From NCBI GenBank assembly GCA_037389465.1, contig JAZARR010000048.1, positions 1,067,001 through 1,131,000 of the forward strand: a stretch of 64,000 nucleotides of DNA, given 5' to 3'. Shown one piece after another: positions 1 to 11,859 of this stretch. The position numbers were made by a program, and so were the translations under genes. The notes beneath the pieces were generated by a model. That model was not told where the DNA came from and did not search any database. It saw nothing but the letters and a program-made list of their open reading frames with translations. Positions within the stretch are counted from its first letter, which is position 1. Each line of letters begins with the position of its first letter. The DNA comes from Baylisascaris procyonis. Taxonomy: Eukaryota > Nematoda > Chromadorea > Rhabditida > Ascarididae.

Positions 1-1781
1 AGGATGTGGATAACACCGCACGGGTTACAATTTGTCACAGGTTTTCACGCGACTCATAATCGATCGGCATCATCTCTCGGATCTTTCTGCGCATCGATTG
101 GACTCACTTTCTTACCAAAAAAGAACAGTGCTGAGCGGAATAGCTTCTTCACGCGTGATGGCAATGTCTTTATACATGTCAAAGGTCAGAGCACCGATAG
201 CCAATGGCAAAATGTGAGCAGCAAATCACATAAATGGTTGAAATAACGGGAAGTAAAAGTATATAACACCAATTTACACAACGGACAGTTTTAAAGAGTG
301 TGCGTCGACTCGTGTGTAACAACGGAGTCCTCAACTGCTTCGAGTTGTGAGGGGTGATTAGTTTCCCAATGAGATGGCTCCAGATTCTCATAATACGATT
401 GCTATAGTGGCATTCTGTAACACCCTTTTGGATTCTGTTCACTTCTTGCTTCAGCCGATTCTCTCGTTTATTCCGGTTGGAAAGACCGAATTTTGAAAGA
501 TCCTGAGCGGCCACCAACAATAAACTCGCTTGTAATCCTGCGAGTTTTCTCCGGATCGGTGACTATCCTTCTGAATTCTGGAGATGTCAGACTGCTCCGT
601 AACGGCACTTCTACCTGAACTACTGATCTGGAGCAGTCTATTTGCCAAATGCGGCTCCGCAGGCTCATCCATCTTGCTATTTTGAAAACACAACGAAAGT
701 GAATTACCGAAACATACTCCAATATAGATAGAAGAAATATTTCGTACTGATAATGAAACTTCTTCGAATGAGGCTTTTAGTCTTTCATGCCTGCTGCTAT
801 CTTGGAAGATATCGGTCCCAAAAATTACTGCAATTTATTCCATTAACAGGGTTCTCGATTTTTCAATCCGCAAAGCTTTTCACACGGCAATCTGAATTCC
901 ATATCACATGTTTTATTATTTGAAATTTTCTTAGGCGCAGATCGTAGAATCAACTCATAAAGTTGTTTTGTATAAGTCATTGTGGAACCCTTTATGCAGT
1001 AATCCGCTCATCGGTCCCTTTAAACATGTCTTGCGACCACCGCAATTCGACTGCACCCAATACAGATCTTCCAAAGCCCCTTGCATTTCTAACGAATTTG
1101 TTCCACCTTCCCACGCGATATCAACTCTCCTCGAGTTAGTGATTCAGGAGGACTTTCGCGGGCTTGCTAGAGGCATTGAATCAACTGCCTTTGAATTTCT
1201 GTTTTGCTGCTTCGCTTCGCTTGCAAAGCTTTTATGACCATTAAAATCCCCAAGCGATGTTAACAGCCTGCCTTTACTCACTCGAATTCACCGGCTTCTA
1301 TTGCGGTTATATAGGGAGCTGTGGAAGGAGGGGAGAGGCGGGAGGGGGGAGGGCAGAAAAGCTTACGTGGTTTTTTTATCTCGTCGGAGATGTGGAAGAT
1401 GAGGGCGGTAGAACAGTTCGCGTCTTTTTTGATGATGCAGGGGAAGTAAGAGGGAGGCGGAAGAGTATGGTCGAAGAGGACCGGACCAGTAATGAGAGGA
1501 GGCGGAGTTGAATAGCTTATATTCGAGACGATGCATTTCTTCTTTGGAATTTATTTTACTTCAAAATAGTATTCCTAATAAAAAGTTTCGAGGGTCTTCT
1601 ACGGGTTCATAAGTTTGGAAAATGTCTTTGATTACATGTTTCCTTTCCTTCGTAAAAACGATGAGGCTTTTTTATGTTTCATAAATAAGCATGGGATTAT
1701 GAAATACTTCCTTGGTCTTTTCCTTTGCTCTGTGTTCTTTTTCCATGCGAAATTGTTGCTTATAATGTACGGGACTTTCAG
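1..1781. other. 5' flank or upstream intron, no secure gene
   Basis: No exon here can be placed in phase with the first chained exon at 1782. Overlapping open frames exist on both strands between about 50 and 720. On the plus strand one runs from an AG at 50 to a GT near 188. On the minus strand one hydrophilic and one Lys/Arg-rich frame lie between 180 and 700. They overlap and conflict, and the minus-strand frames can only be joined by a frameshift without an acceptor, so none is called. A GA-rich, G-quadruplex-like tract lies at 1318-1360. The 100 bases before 1782 are T-rich, as expected ahead of an acceptor. Confidence 0.5.
1330..1353 (+). other. G-quadruplex-type motif in a purine-rich tract
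   Basis: Four G runs of three or more bases (1330-1333, 1340-1342, 1344-1349, 1351-1353) are separated by loops of 1 to 6 bases, which fits the usual intramolecular G-quadruplex pattern. The surrounding 1318-1360 is almost all purine. Function is unknown; as intronic or upstream sequence it could influence transcription or splicing, but that is inference. Confidence 0.5.
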
Positions 1782-1989
1782 CACAACACAGAAGCCGGAA
1801 CGGCCGTGGCGAGTGCGTCTTGCCGATGCGGCACGTCTGCGGAGCGTTCATGGCGACGACGTTGGAGGGGTCGGCTCTTCTCTAACAGCTAGCCGTGTTC
1901 GTCGCAGCAGCATAACCAGCCAGAACAGTGGTGATGAACTGCAATCCTCGCTTAGCGCACTCAGATCATATGTTGACAACTCAGTTGTG
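1782..1989 (+). CDS. Exon 1 of the visible chain: Ser/Arg-rich unidentified protein
   Basis: The reading frame enters with one base (phase 2 acceptor after CTTTCAG) and stays open. The peptide begins TTQKPERPWRVRLADAARL and later reads SRVRRSSITSQNSGDELQSS, so it is polar, with an RRSS motif typical of basophilic-kinase or 14-3-3 sites. Sequence before the acceptor is T-rich and would code a hydrophobic run in the same frame, which argues it is intron. The donor is uncertain: GTTGGT after 1989 is preferred, but GTTGAC after 1971 keeps the same phase (0) and removes six residues. This is not a start exon, so earlier exons lie upstream or outside the window. Family not recognised. Confidence 0.7.
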
Positions 1990-2571
1990 GTTGGTTTCCG
2001 TTATTGTTTCTGCATCACACTTACACGATCTCACCGTACCAATGTTTAACAGTCGCAACTTGCGACTTCAGCTCTTATTTATCTGCTGCTTGGTATCTTA
2101 CTGTCATATTCACTAATCGTGAAAATTTCTCAGAAATGATTTCAACACAGGGTTGTTGAAACTCTCTATTCCAATTCGTCTATCCTAATCCATAGGTACA
2201 CGTGTCCACTCGTTTGCAAGCATGACGCATAGAGCAGCCGGTTTCTAATTCCTAACTTCCCGATTCTCTTTTTATATCCTCAGTAATCAAAAACTAAGTG
2301 GAAGTTTCATTAACACGTAAAACAAAATTTTCTTCCATTCGTTCTTCAGCACTAAAATATTCCTTGAGGTAGTTAAATTAAAGAATTTTCCAACCAGTTC
2401 TTATAAGCTTGAAATAGTCTAATTGAATTATGTGAAAACCGTTTGCGATGTCTGCGACGAAAATTGCCGATTAGTTTTTGTTCACTGCGCTAAATGCTAA
2501 ATCTGCGGCAGCGAAGGAGATCGTTCCACCATGAATTGGCGTCCATATTTCCTCCTGACTGTCCAATTTAG

Positions 2572-2750
2572 GGATCCTCGCGTTATTGGAGAGGTTCACG
2601 CCAGTCATCGGTCGATGTTCCAACTATCGGCGAAAATTCGGCGCTTCGAAGCACCACCTATCCGCTAACATCGCGATACAGCCTTGGTGCACCGAACTTT
2701 ATACCATCAAGTCGTAGCTCTACAAAACACAGAGAAACACCTATGTCCCG
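2572..2750 (+). CDS. Exon 2: Ser/Arg-rich segment
   Basis: The acceptor is CAATTTAG at 2571 and the donor CCCG|GTGAGC at 2751. Enters phase 0, exits phase 2, and matches both neighbours. It encodes about 59 residues starting GSSRYWRGSRQSSVDVPTIG and ending near SSTKHRETPMS, rich in Ser, Thr, Arg and Tyr with no hydrophobic core. The other two frames stop early, and the GC content is visibly higher than in the flanking intron. It reads as intrinsically disordered, potentially phosphorylated sequence. No domain recognised. Confidence 0.8.
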
Positions 2751-3772
2751 GTGAGCACACATGGATTTCTTTCAGCTTTTGCTTGCAATTTTGACCGCTA
2801 TAAGAGTATAAGAAATCGATTTATTAAGTTTCCACGGAATTAGTGCTAATGATGTTAGATGCAGTCCATAGTCGGTAACATATGCGAGCAGTTCTCAAAT
2901 TCCGGAGACGTTTTCAAATTGTGTGAGTTCAATTTTAAAGTCATTTCCGAATGCAGACGATGATTTCTAAACACATCAGTCGGTCACATGCTTTATGCTT
3001 CCCCCACCTGGTCAGGTAATTGAGGGTCTGTAGTTTTCAGTATGAATCAAATAAATAAAAATCCCGCAGCTAACAAATCAAACCGTATCTAAAATAATAT
3101 GAATATCATAAGAAGGTTACATGAGGGATGCAGGAGCAACGTTGAACGATTCCATAGTTATGATCTCCTAATCTTATCGATTTCTCTAAATGCATCACAG
3201 GTGGAACTTATGCCTACAGCCACTGGCTGATGTGTGTCAACCATTCTCACTATGCAATAAATATTGCTGCTCTGGAAAAGTGTGCTGCTTTAAAGGTAAC
3301 CTGTTAACTCCTTCCGATGCGTTTGCAAATGGAAGAAGTTGAATCACAGTAACTGATTTCTTTCTTCTGTTTAAACTTTAACAAATACATTGGGTTCTAC
3401 AAGCGTCACAATTGTCACTATTTGTTCTCCTCATCACATTCATTTCTCATTCCTTTCTTTCTGACCATTAGTCCTGACCTCTTCTTGCAGTTTTACCATC
3501 TTCATAATTGCACTTCTACGGCCTTCTACTGCCGTGAAATGTTGGCAAAGCAACCAAATGATCGGTTCTATCCCGAAAGCCATACGATTTTTTAAAAGCA
3601 TTGTTGTTGGCAACGGTGGCAAAACCTAAAGCCCTAAAATAAAACTTTTACAGACGAAGCTTTTCGATAAGGTGACATTGCTAGCCACCGATTGTTGGCG
3701 ATAGCGGCTTAATATTGCTATGAATCGAAATATGCATTCCTTATCGAAAAAAGCATCTCATATTTATTTCAG

Positions 3773-3844
3773 CAGTTATTCTCCCGTCCGGCCACAAGAG
3801 GCCTTATACAATTCTTTGGTAGCTCGTTATGGGTCGATGTCAAG
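3773..3844 (+). CDS. Exon 3: short Ser/Arg-rich segment
   Basis: A TATTTATTTCAG acceptor and a GTACTG donor frame 72 bases entering phase 2 and leaving phase 2. The peptide reads SYSPVRPQEALYNSLVARYG and then SMS, with the Arg codons at both ends completed across junctions. The composition continues exons 2 and 4 directly. Confidence 0.75.
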
Positions 3845-4226
3845 GTACTGCATATGCTATATGTTACTGTGTATGGCATGCTGCGGGCAATCTTTGTAAA
3901 AATTGGTTGGCACATTTCAGAAAATTTCCCCAAATTTTCCGTTCTTTTTAGTGCTTCTCAGGTACATATTTTCCTGCTTTTGAATGGGCTATGCGCTTAG
4001 CCATTATGATATAGTTCTAACAAGTTGCTTAAAAATCCTCTGAATCCAGAGTTGCCTGCTTGCTAGAGAAGTTTAGCTGCATATTCAGCGAATACCGATC
4101 CTGATAACACAGCTATGTCGACGTTCTAATATCCACATAAAACGCTCAGCCTAATTGCAACTATTTTCATTTTTAGAAGTTTTTCGCTGTTTCCTTCTCA
4201 CCAAGTATATCGTCATATCGTTTTAG

Positions 4227-4390
4227 GGATGTTTCCCCACGAATAAGACATCTCCTAAGGCAATCAAGCAACGACAGCCTTCTCGATGCGGCATATTCGC
4301 GCATATCTCTGCTGCCGAAAAGTGCTGTGATACGTGAAGGCAGCCACGAAGGCGATCCGATTCGTAGAAGGATGTCCTTTCGTGAAAGAA
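4227..4390 (+). CDS. Exon 4: basic Ser-rich segment with RRRMSF motif
   Basis: The acceptor is CGTTTTAG at 4226 and the donor GAAAGAA|GTAGGC at 4391. It enters phase 2 and exits phase 1. The peptide starts DVSPRIRHLLRQSSNDSLLD and ends EGDPIRRRMSFRER, giving RQSS and RRMS sites that fit PKA-like kinase consensus. Continuing past the donor would add a hydrophobic run and a stop (TAA at 4438), which supports the donor. No enzyme motif is visible. Confidence 0.83.
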
Positions 4391-4970
4391 GTAGGCGGCC
4401 TCACTTCATCCTCATCATGTTGAAGGCGTTCATTCTTTAAACTCTAACAATCGTATTCTGATTTCTATTCGGGTCTTCAGCTTGCAAACCTGAATGTTTA
4501 CAACGGCGGGTTTGCTCAGCGTGCTGCCGAATCAAATTTCAGCTCACATCGCTGATTTGTTGCTCGTGATATGGCGATCTTCTCTTGCAGAAAGTTTTTA
4601 GTGCTTTGGTGATGTCAAATTTATTTTTCTGTCCATGCGTGATGCTGATAAATTGCGCTATTTGACCGCAAAAAAAGTGTTACTTTTGTTCGCATTGGAT
4701 TCTCGTCAAACTTGTGGCATATTGTTTGTTGATGAATGTTAGCATCTGCCCTACTGTAATCGTATCGGCCTTGGCACAGCTTGTTGACTAACCTGATGAG
4801 AAGGGTGCTCCAGTCATTTCTCCTACCTTGTTAGTGCTCGGAGTTAGTAAAACCCAGCTGTACGATCCTAAACTGTTAATACCGCAAATTCTTGGAACCA
4901 ACATCTAAAACAATTTCTGTTCTTACATATTCGTGATATGTTCTAATGCGCGCCAAGTGAAAATTTCTAG

Positions 4971-5144
4971 TGGCTCGTCACCAGTCAAGACAGAGGAGTC
5001 AGACGAGAGAGCCTGCATCGGACTCAGAATCCACATCAGGCGCTGAGGAGAGGGCTGAATCAAGAGAACGTCGCCTCCGCAAGAAACGTCTCAAAAGAAA
5101 GACCCTATCTCCAGCGATAAATGTTCAACTTGCCGATTCCAGAG
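4971..5144 (+). CDS. Exon 5: highly charged segment with NLS-like basic cluster
   Basis: The acceptor is AAATTTCTAG and the donor CCAGAG|GTTGGA. Enters phase 1, exits phase 1. The peptide begins ARHQSRQRSQTREPASDSES and continues with an Arg/Glu-rich stretch RERRLRKKRLKRK that resembles a nuclear-localisation or RNA/actin-binding basic patch, then SPAINVQLADSR. The Met codon at the junction is formed by splicing and is not evidence of a start. Disorder and alternating charge fit the rest of this half of the protein. Confidence 0.83.
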
Positions 5145-5692
5145 GTTGGATATTAGTTCTGAATTTTTTCATACAAGTGGAATATGTTCATGTCATTGCA
5201 TGGATGGATAGTTTGCACCACTTGTAGGAGTAGATAAGAATGTAAAAGTATCCAAATCCATATGAATACCTTGAAACTCGAAGTAATTCAGTGACAAACC
5301 AGCAGGTCGAACACTCAGAAGTTTATCGAAACTTTACATTCTATTATGGTTCGGCAGCTGACTTTCTACTCGTTTATAATGTGCTTTGATCCACTGTTGA
5401 ACCTCTCTTTATTGGTCCAAAATATTTGTTGCAACCTTTAAATGCAATCGTGCCGTGTCTCGCTTTCTCAAGAAGGTGTTCGTATGGTAAATCCCCAGTG
5501 GCAATTTCTCTTTTTCCACTGTTTTATTTTTCTCACTTTCGGAAGGTCTTATCAATACTTTTAGAAGGTATTCTTTACCTAAGGTACTAAGGTTTTCTAC
5601 AATATCCAAGTGTAGTGCCTTAGGCATTCTAACTTTCCCAATCTCATCTTGCTTTCTTCGTTAAGTGCACCTAAAGTGAAGTAAAATTGCAG

Positions 5693-5751
5693 GTGTTCCC
5701 GACGGAGCAGCATTCGAAACCGTGGAACTATCAAAATCAAATACTACTGTT
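5693..5751 (+). CDS. Exon 6: short linker segment
   Basis: The acceptor is AAAATTGCAG and the donor ACTGTT|GTGAGT, a strong match to the consensus. It enters phase 1 and leaves phase 0. The peptide is VPDGAAFETVELSKSNTTV. The Gly codon completed at the junction joins it to exon 5. It precedes the first very long intron (about 6 kb). Confidence 0.7.
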
Positions 5752-6847
5752 GTGAGTATACTGTTTTTCTTAGCACGAAAATTCTTTCTTATTACACCTT
5801 AGATTGCGAAAACTGCGCTCATAGAACATCGCCTGCTTAGCGCTGCATACTCTGAAAGTTTTATTGGCTGTTGCAGGTGATCTGTTTTTCAACTTTTTCT
5901 TTATGTGGCGTTTTTTACATACTTCAGTTGCCTGCTTCTGTGTATTTCTTCTACTGAATCGAAGTAGATTTGTCTCTTTCATTCGTTCGCCATGTGATTA
6001 AAAGCCAATAAGGAGTGCTGTGAACTCCGAATTAAGAAGCAAACTGAAGAAACGAGTGACTTTTAAGTCGTTGGCGCACTCTGAACATTTTCTATTTGTT
6101 TTCATTTTCACTTCTCTTCTCACTTCTTAGCTTCTTATCTTTCACTTCTTATGTCTGCGGAATTTGCAGGCAAAATTTCGATCTTCCACAAATCTATGAA
6201 CATAATTGTTTCCGAGTATAATTTAGCGTGAGAAACGATGAGATGTTCGCAAATAAAAAGGCCTTCAGTCCTTAAATCCGAACACTCATTTAGCGAACTC
6301 ACTAATTTTTTAACCGAAATTTCGGCAAGTAGTATGTAATTTTTTGGCAAATAAGATAGAATTATATGCCGGAAATCAACCCTTTACTTAAATGCTGCTG
6401 CTTTTCGCCACATCTAAAACACCTGGCATAGGAAACACACGGTCTCATCATCCATGAACATAATTTCGTTGTATATTCAGATTTCTGGCAATAAACCAGC
6501 TCCTCACTCATGGAAAGGTCATCATACTTTGGCCATGGTGAGTAATGAAATCTACAGGGAAATTTGCATGTTTGCAAAGATACATCATCTGCCAGCAGAG
6601 GCCAGTGGGAATGAATGAATGTTATCATTTCAACAAAAATGTTATTTCCACGCAAAACGCGGGCACAGCGGCTACTCAGCGACATTTATTGTTTTAGCCG
6701 CAAATAGAGGCCATATTTTGTTCCGCAAATGTCGCACTTCAATCCATTGGGTTCAAAGTGAGTCGGTTCAGTGCTTTATACCATGATAATCATGACCGCT
6801 ATCTCTTTCCGATTTATAAAGTCTCACTTCTGCCGTTGGCATCACGC

Positions 6848-6947
6848 AGAGGGGAGGAACACGGGAGGAGGGAGAGGAGAACAAACAGAGAAGAGGTGAT
6901 TGGGATGAGAGGAGGACGATGGAAGAGAGAAATGAATGAGGGGGAAA
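6848..6947. repeat. GA-rich (homopurine) tract
   Basis: About 100 bases on the plus strand are nearly all purines, with repeated GAGG and GGAG words. Similar tracts occur at 1318-1360, 18857-18966 (as CT) and 28284-28330. They are low-complexity intronic sequence; triplex formation is possible in principle. Confidence 0.6.
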
Positions 6948-7975
6948 CGCTGTCCTCCTCTATTTATCTCACCTTATCAGTGAAAAAAAACGGTAGATTT
7001 CTTCCAGAAGGGTCGTGAGGACTTAGAACTTTGGTTTGCGTAGCAGCTGGCTAAGTTTTGCTTTGCCTTTTTGCATGAGATGCTTGCTAGCTGCAAAGTA
7101 CCTGTCTTGAGCATCTGAAGCAATCAAGGGAATGTCATTAAAATACCTGTTTATGAAACTATTTTTCTGTGCGATGAGGGATAGTGAAGAAACGACCCAA
7201 GGAGACTGAAGGAGAGCATATATTTATGGCAATGAGAAATGATCTGTACTATTAATGTCTGTGAGAAGAGGGACCGGTGAGGGATGGTGGCATGGAAGAG
7301 ACGCTATCTGTACTCCAACGAAGTTTGCAATTCAGGCACGTTGATTATGCTACACACTACTCTGCCTCTCCGCACATTTTACCATTGCAACTTAAACGGA
7401 GTAATGAGTAATGCATTGAACCTTTTGTTTATTCCACAACAAAAATTTGTCAGATACGTGGTAAAATTACATGTTTATTGCTATTCCGTTCTTGTTTATT
7501 TGAAAGTTAAACGAACGGCTGGATTATCCTTTAGCGGTTTTAATGATGACGAAGATTTTTTTGATATAACAAACCTATTGAGTAGATGAGGCTCAATTGT
7601 GCAGTTTAAATCACACATAGGTACCTCATCGCCTATTCTTCCCCTCCTATGTTGACGGGTCAGCCTCCAGTTTAGAAGAATTGAGGAAATTAATCGTGAT
7701 CAAACTGCAAAGAAGCTGTGGAAAAATTACAAAGAAAATCATCTAGGAATGCACAAATTTTTCAACGCTTTTTGCAATCGAACTAATGAATCATTGAAGT
7801 GTTCAGTTTGCCGACTGTTGAATTAAGGCCTCTTAGAAGTTTGTTTTTGTCTCCCGCATTTGAATATCGATGTGCGAAAAGCGCTTTCTGACAGCGTGCC
7901 AGCTGGTCAACCACAAATTCAGCAACGCAACTGCAGGTGTTCCACTCCCCTTTCTTCTCCTACCCCTCTTCCCTC

Positions 7976-7981
7976 AAAAAA

Positions 7982-8025
<44 letters not shown>
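7976..8025. repeat. (AAAT)n microsatellite
   Basis: About 11 units of a tetranucleotide A/T repeat in intron 6, interrupted at the 3' end by an extra A run. Confidence 0.95.
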
Positions 8026-9192
8026 AAAAAAATAACGCAAAGTGTTGTAGCCTTGGCAAAGTCAGTCCACAAGCGGTCCAGGCGTTGCTTTAAGATTGTG
8101 AATAGTGAAGATGTGCTAAGGTGATAACGACTGGCTTCATATCTAGTCGTTCTCATGTTCGACCGTTCTGGATTTTTATCAGGATTTCTGAAACACCACT
8201 CCATTATCCTTTTCTCAACAAAAAGACCATATATTAAATCACGGAATCACCACCATTCAGTTCGCTATTGCGATCCTTGCGTATGTAAACAGCATTTAAA
8301 TACCTATTCTTATTATTACTAATGCGAGTGAAATTAGGCCGGGAGTAACGTGGGTTTTGTTGTCGAGCCCACCTAAAATAGAAGTCTCGGCCACCTATTC
8401 AAGCGAATACGGTTATGTGGAAAACGCCTCAAGCCTTAATTCAGCATCAGCGTCCTGTCATGGTGAAACACCTGTTTCAAGTTGCCAGCATTTTGCGCGT
8501 GCCTTCGAGAAGCGTTTTTGTGTTTTGAGGAAACAGCTGTGCGAGTAGGGTAGTGAGACTCAAGTATGTTTTGCTGATGTTTCTCATACTGAAGCGTTGC
8601 TAGCGTTTATTGAGATGAGCACTTTTTCTCTACTTCTCTTCCAGCACCACACCCTCACAGTAGAGTACTTTCCTCGTTTTTTTGCTGCAGCGACTAGTTA
8701 CCTCACTGCGAAAGAACATTTCATCCGGGCTATTTTCTTCAATTTCTATACATCTGCAGAGCTTATCAGTGCACTCGGTAAATCGTCAGTTGTTCCGCTG
8801 AGGATGTTTATTCTCTGAGAAACTCATGCAGTTTATGGGAGCGATTTCAAAGCCGTCAGCACTCCGATTTTAGTGGCCTTCTTTTGATTGCGAAGTTCTA
8901 GTGGTGTTTCTTCGTTTACTATGTTGCAACAGACTGCAAGGCTGCTCTCTATGGAGAATGGAATATGAATTCTTGAAATGCCGTTTATGAAGCTGTCAGA
9001 TTTGTGGAATTGCCTGTCAGGCTGTTCTTTCTGGTGGAATTTCTTACTTGCGAAATGAGTCGCTTCTTATGAAACCATTGAAAAGAATCGAATGGACTCT
9101 GGTGGAAGAAGGATTTGATGATTGCAGCATGGAAATTATTAGACTACAGGTTAACGTTTCTGTTCGAGGTGTATAAGTAACAGGGAAAATAA

Positions 9193-9196
<4 letters not shown>

Positions 9197-9255
<59 letters not shown>
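9197..9255. repeat. (TA)n microsatellite
   Basis: An uninterrupted TA dinucleotide array of about 29 units in intron 6. A shorter TA run lies at 11030-11048. Confidence 0.97.
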
Positions 9256-9257
<2 letters not shown>

Positions 9258-11815
9258 TTCGTGTTCGCGAAGTGTTCACACAACGCCTAAAGGAGTTGAT
9301 TAACTCTATTACTACTTCGTTTGCTCAAAGGCTTATTCGCTTTACCGTATTCCCACATCCTTCAGTTGGCTTTCACTAAGTAAATTGCTCTTTCGTGCAT
9401 CCTTTTCTCGGATAATCATCTGCTGAATCATTTCCTAACCACAGTAATCTTTATTCATCCACGCTTTCCTAACCATTGCAAACTATGCGATTTCGGCTAC
9501 CTATGTTGCTGATTACACTTTCCAACGATATTATATCCGTTTCGTCAACCAATTTTTGTGTGGAAATACCTGGATTATTTCACAATTTTAGAAGGGAAAA
9601 GTTGGAAAAGTTGCACCTGAATGTTGGTGAGAGCGTCGCTGAATCTTGTTTTCGCAAGCGACGAGTGAAAAAAATGGAATAACCGTAATATTTCACTAAA
9701 GGTATTTTTATATTGCTCGGCGCGAACGAACTTCAATACTTTTTTTTGTTCAGAGAGCGTAGCAAGTTGCTATTGAATGGCGTTATAATAACCTCCAAAT
9801 GTGTTGCTATCCATGCATGTACTACCCGAATTGTATTCCTTCCATATACTATTTCAATTGTACGTGTTTTTTAAGGCGCCTCACCATTATTATAGCCACC
9901 TGGCTATGTGCGTCCATCTTTCTAAGTTTCAGCTAGAGAACCACTGCGAAATTCAGTCTGCAAGGTACGACAGGTAGTCCATCAGCTGCGGAAAGGGCAT
10001 TGAAGATTACTTAGACGACATATAAGTTTTTGTATGTTTAACGCCGGTCGCACGTATAACGGCTGTCTAAGCTCAAAAAACGAGTTTTTATCGTCGATTT
10101 ATGCGAGTACATGAGACGCTTAAAATATGCGGGCATTGTCCCTATGCTGCATTATTTGTTTATAACCCATGAAACTGGTTTGTGAAATGAAGTGAATATC
10201 ATGTTGACTCTTCAGTTGCATCTCTCAACTTTTTTTCCTTTTTATATTCTCTTTATTGCATCGTCTTCAGCCACTATCCTTTCTTACCAAAACGTTCGAA
10301 ATCTTGAGCGTCTTGTTCCGAAAAAACAGTCGCGATTTTTGAAGTTCTTTTCACGTCATGCAACCACCTTTGACGGGTTTGTCGAAGCGTCGCTATTAGT
10401 GAGACGAATTGTGTGTTTCCATCATCTTCGTTGTTGTGGGTTCACCATGTTGCTATTCACTGTTATTACTGCAAAAATAAACTAGCATAAAGCACTATTT
10501 CGTTTTTTATTTTTTATTCTGAACCTTCTTTCATCTTTGTTTACACTTTTTCTCCACTCATTTCTTTTTCACTTCAGCGTTGTCATTGCAACTGTGCGTT
10601 GATTTGAATCCATTAATTTGTGTTGGCTTATTTGCAGTTGCTGCCATTTAATCCAGATTCGTTGCATCTTTGTTCAATGACTTTTGTTAGGGGTATCAGC
10701 GGGAGGAAATATTGAACCGAAAGTGCATTTGGTTTGAAGACGAGGAAAATATGGTGGACTTTCAAAAATAATCAAGGAATACATTTTTCTTAGCGCCCTT
10801 TCTCATTTTTCCGGCATCTCCGAATCCCATTGGGAGTCCGAATAAGCACAAGTGAGGTGATTTTGTGAATCACCACAAGAAAAGATAACCCTATATTCCT
10901 TTTGACAAAATCGATTATCCTTTTTGGATACAGAGTGATACATCCTTCCATTATATATCTGCCAGAGTGTTAAATATTTGCATTAAAAATTGTAGTTCTC
11001 TATATGTTATTCTTCGAGCGTTATCGTATTTATATATATATATATATTTTAAAGTAGTACGCAATTATTCAGAATATCTGCGTTCCAGCCTATCGTATTA
11101 GGCAACCTCGCATTGTGATGTATATTACGCAGCGAACTTCATCCGATCCCTTGACGATGCTGTGCTTCTCTTTTGCTCTAATTGAGTTTGATTCTTCCTC
11201 CTGCCCTCAGCTTTCTTAAATTCATCCGATATTCGTTTTATGACTGCCATTCAAGTTCCTTCTAGAATATTTTCAAGTTGTACTAAACCGAACACTTCCG
11301 AAGCAATTCATCTCTTTTCTACACGTTTTATAAATGTTACTACTCCTATCTTTCTAGTTTCCAGAATCACTATTTTTGCCTTCTTGCTCTCTTGTAATAC
11401 TCATCTGTCATATTGAGCGTTTTTTTTTTTTTTTTGCTAGTATTTGTGTCACACAACTGATTGGACCCACTAGAACTTCATAGTCAGTAAAAGTGACATT
11501 AAGAATCTAATGCATCTGATGAAACAAAACCAGTGATGATGTAATAAATAATTTAGCACTGCTTATCCAGGGCACTATTGCACGTTGTTATAGAAGCTCG
11601 TTCATTCTGTTGTAGTGGTGGAGGAGTGGATTATATAGGAGAGTGGTGGGAAAACCTGGAGAGCCTCCTAATTACTTTGTTGAGCGATCTAAAAGTCACC
11701 CGATCTTCTCTCAATCACACACGCACTGCAGTAGCGAGTGTTACTGCACCACATATTCTGCCCGACATCACGGCTTCTATTGTTCACAGTCCGTATAACT
11801 TTTCGTTTGTTTTAG

Positions 11816-11859
11816 GATGAGCAGTCGAACGCTGCGAAGGAAAAAGAACTCATCATAAG
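11816..11859 (+). CDS. Exon 7: short charged segment
   Basis: The acceptor is TTTGTTTTAG and the donor ATAAG|GTAAGA, both strong. Enters phase 0, exits phase 2, matching exon 6 across the long intron. The peptide is DEQSNAAKEKELII. The alternative phase 2 reading begins MSSRTLRRKKNSS and stops, so a different upstream exon could make this a terminal exon; the phase 0 reading is preferred because it continues into later exons. Confidence 0.6.

Larger units (their letters stand above)
5752..11815 (+). other. Long intron (about 6.1 kb)
   Basis: This intron holds a GA-rich tract, an (AAAT)n array and a (TA)n array. Three open stretches were looked at: 7284-7589, 8357-8548 (Ser-rich) and 9592-9626. 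The last has a clean ATTTTAG acceptor and GTGAGA donor and could be a 35-base microexon; using it would shift exon 7 into a different frame that ends after 13 codons at a TAA, so it is at most an alternative exon. Nothing else supported. Confidence 0.55.

Noticed and set aside
60..720. Mixed-strand open frames, including a minus-strand hydrophobic stretch and a GTAAGA donor near 110
   Set aside because: Frames on the two strands compete, and the minus-strand pieces need a frameshift with no AG available between them. Could be the edge of a gene to the left, but not supportable.
1257..1511. Gly/Arg/Glu-rich 84-codon frame
   Set aside because: It arises from the purine-rich tract and has no splice partner.
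8357..8548. Ser-rich open stretch (SPPKIEVSATYSSEYGYVEN and on)
   Set aside because: Composition resembles the gene, but there is no proper acceptor and no phase-matched donor between exons 6 and 7.
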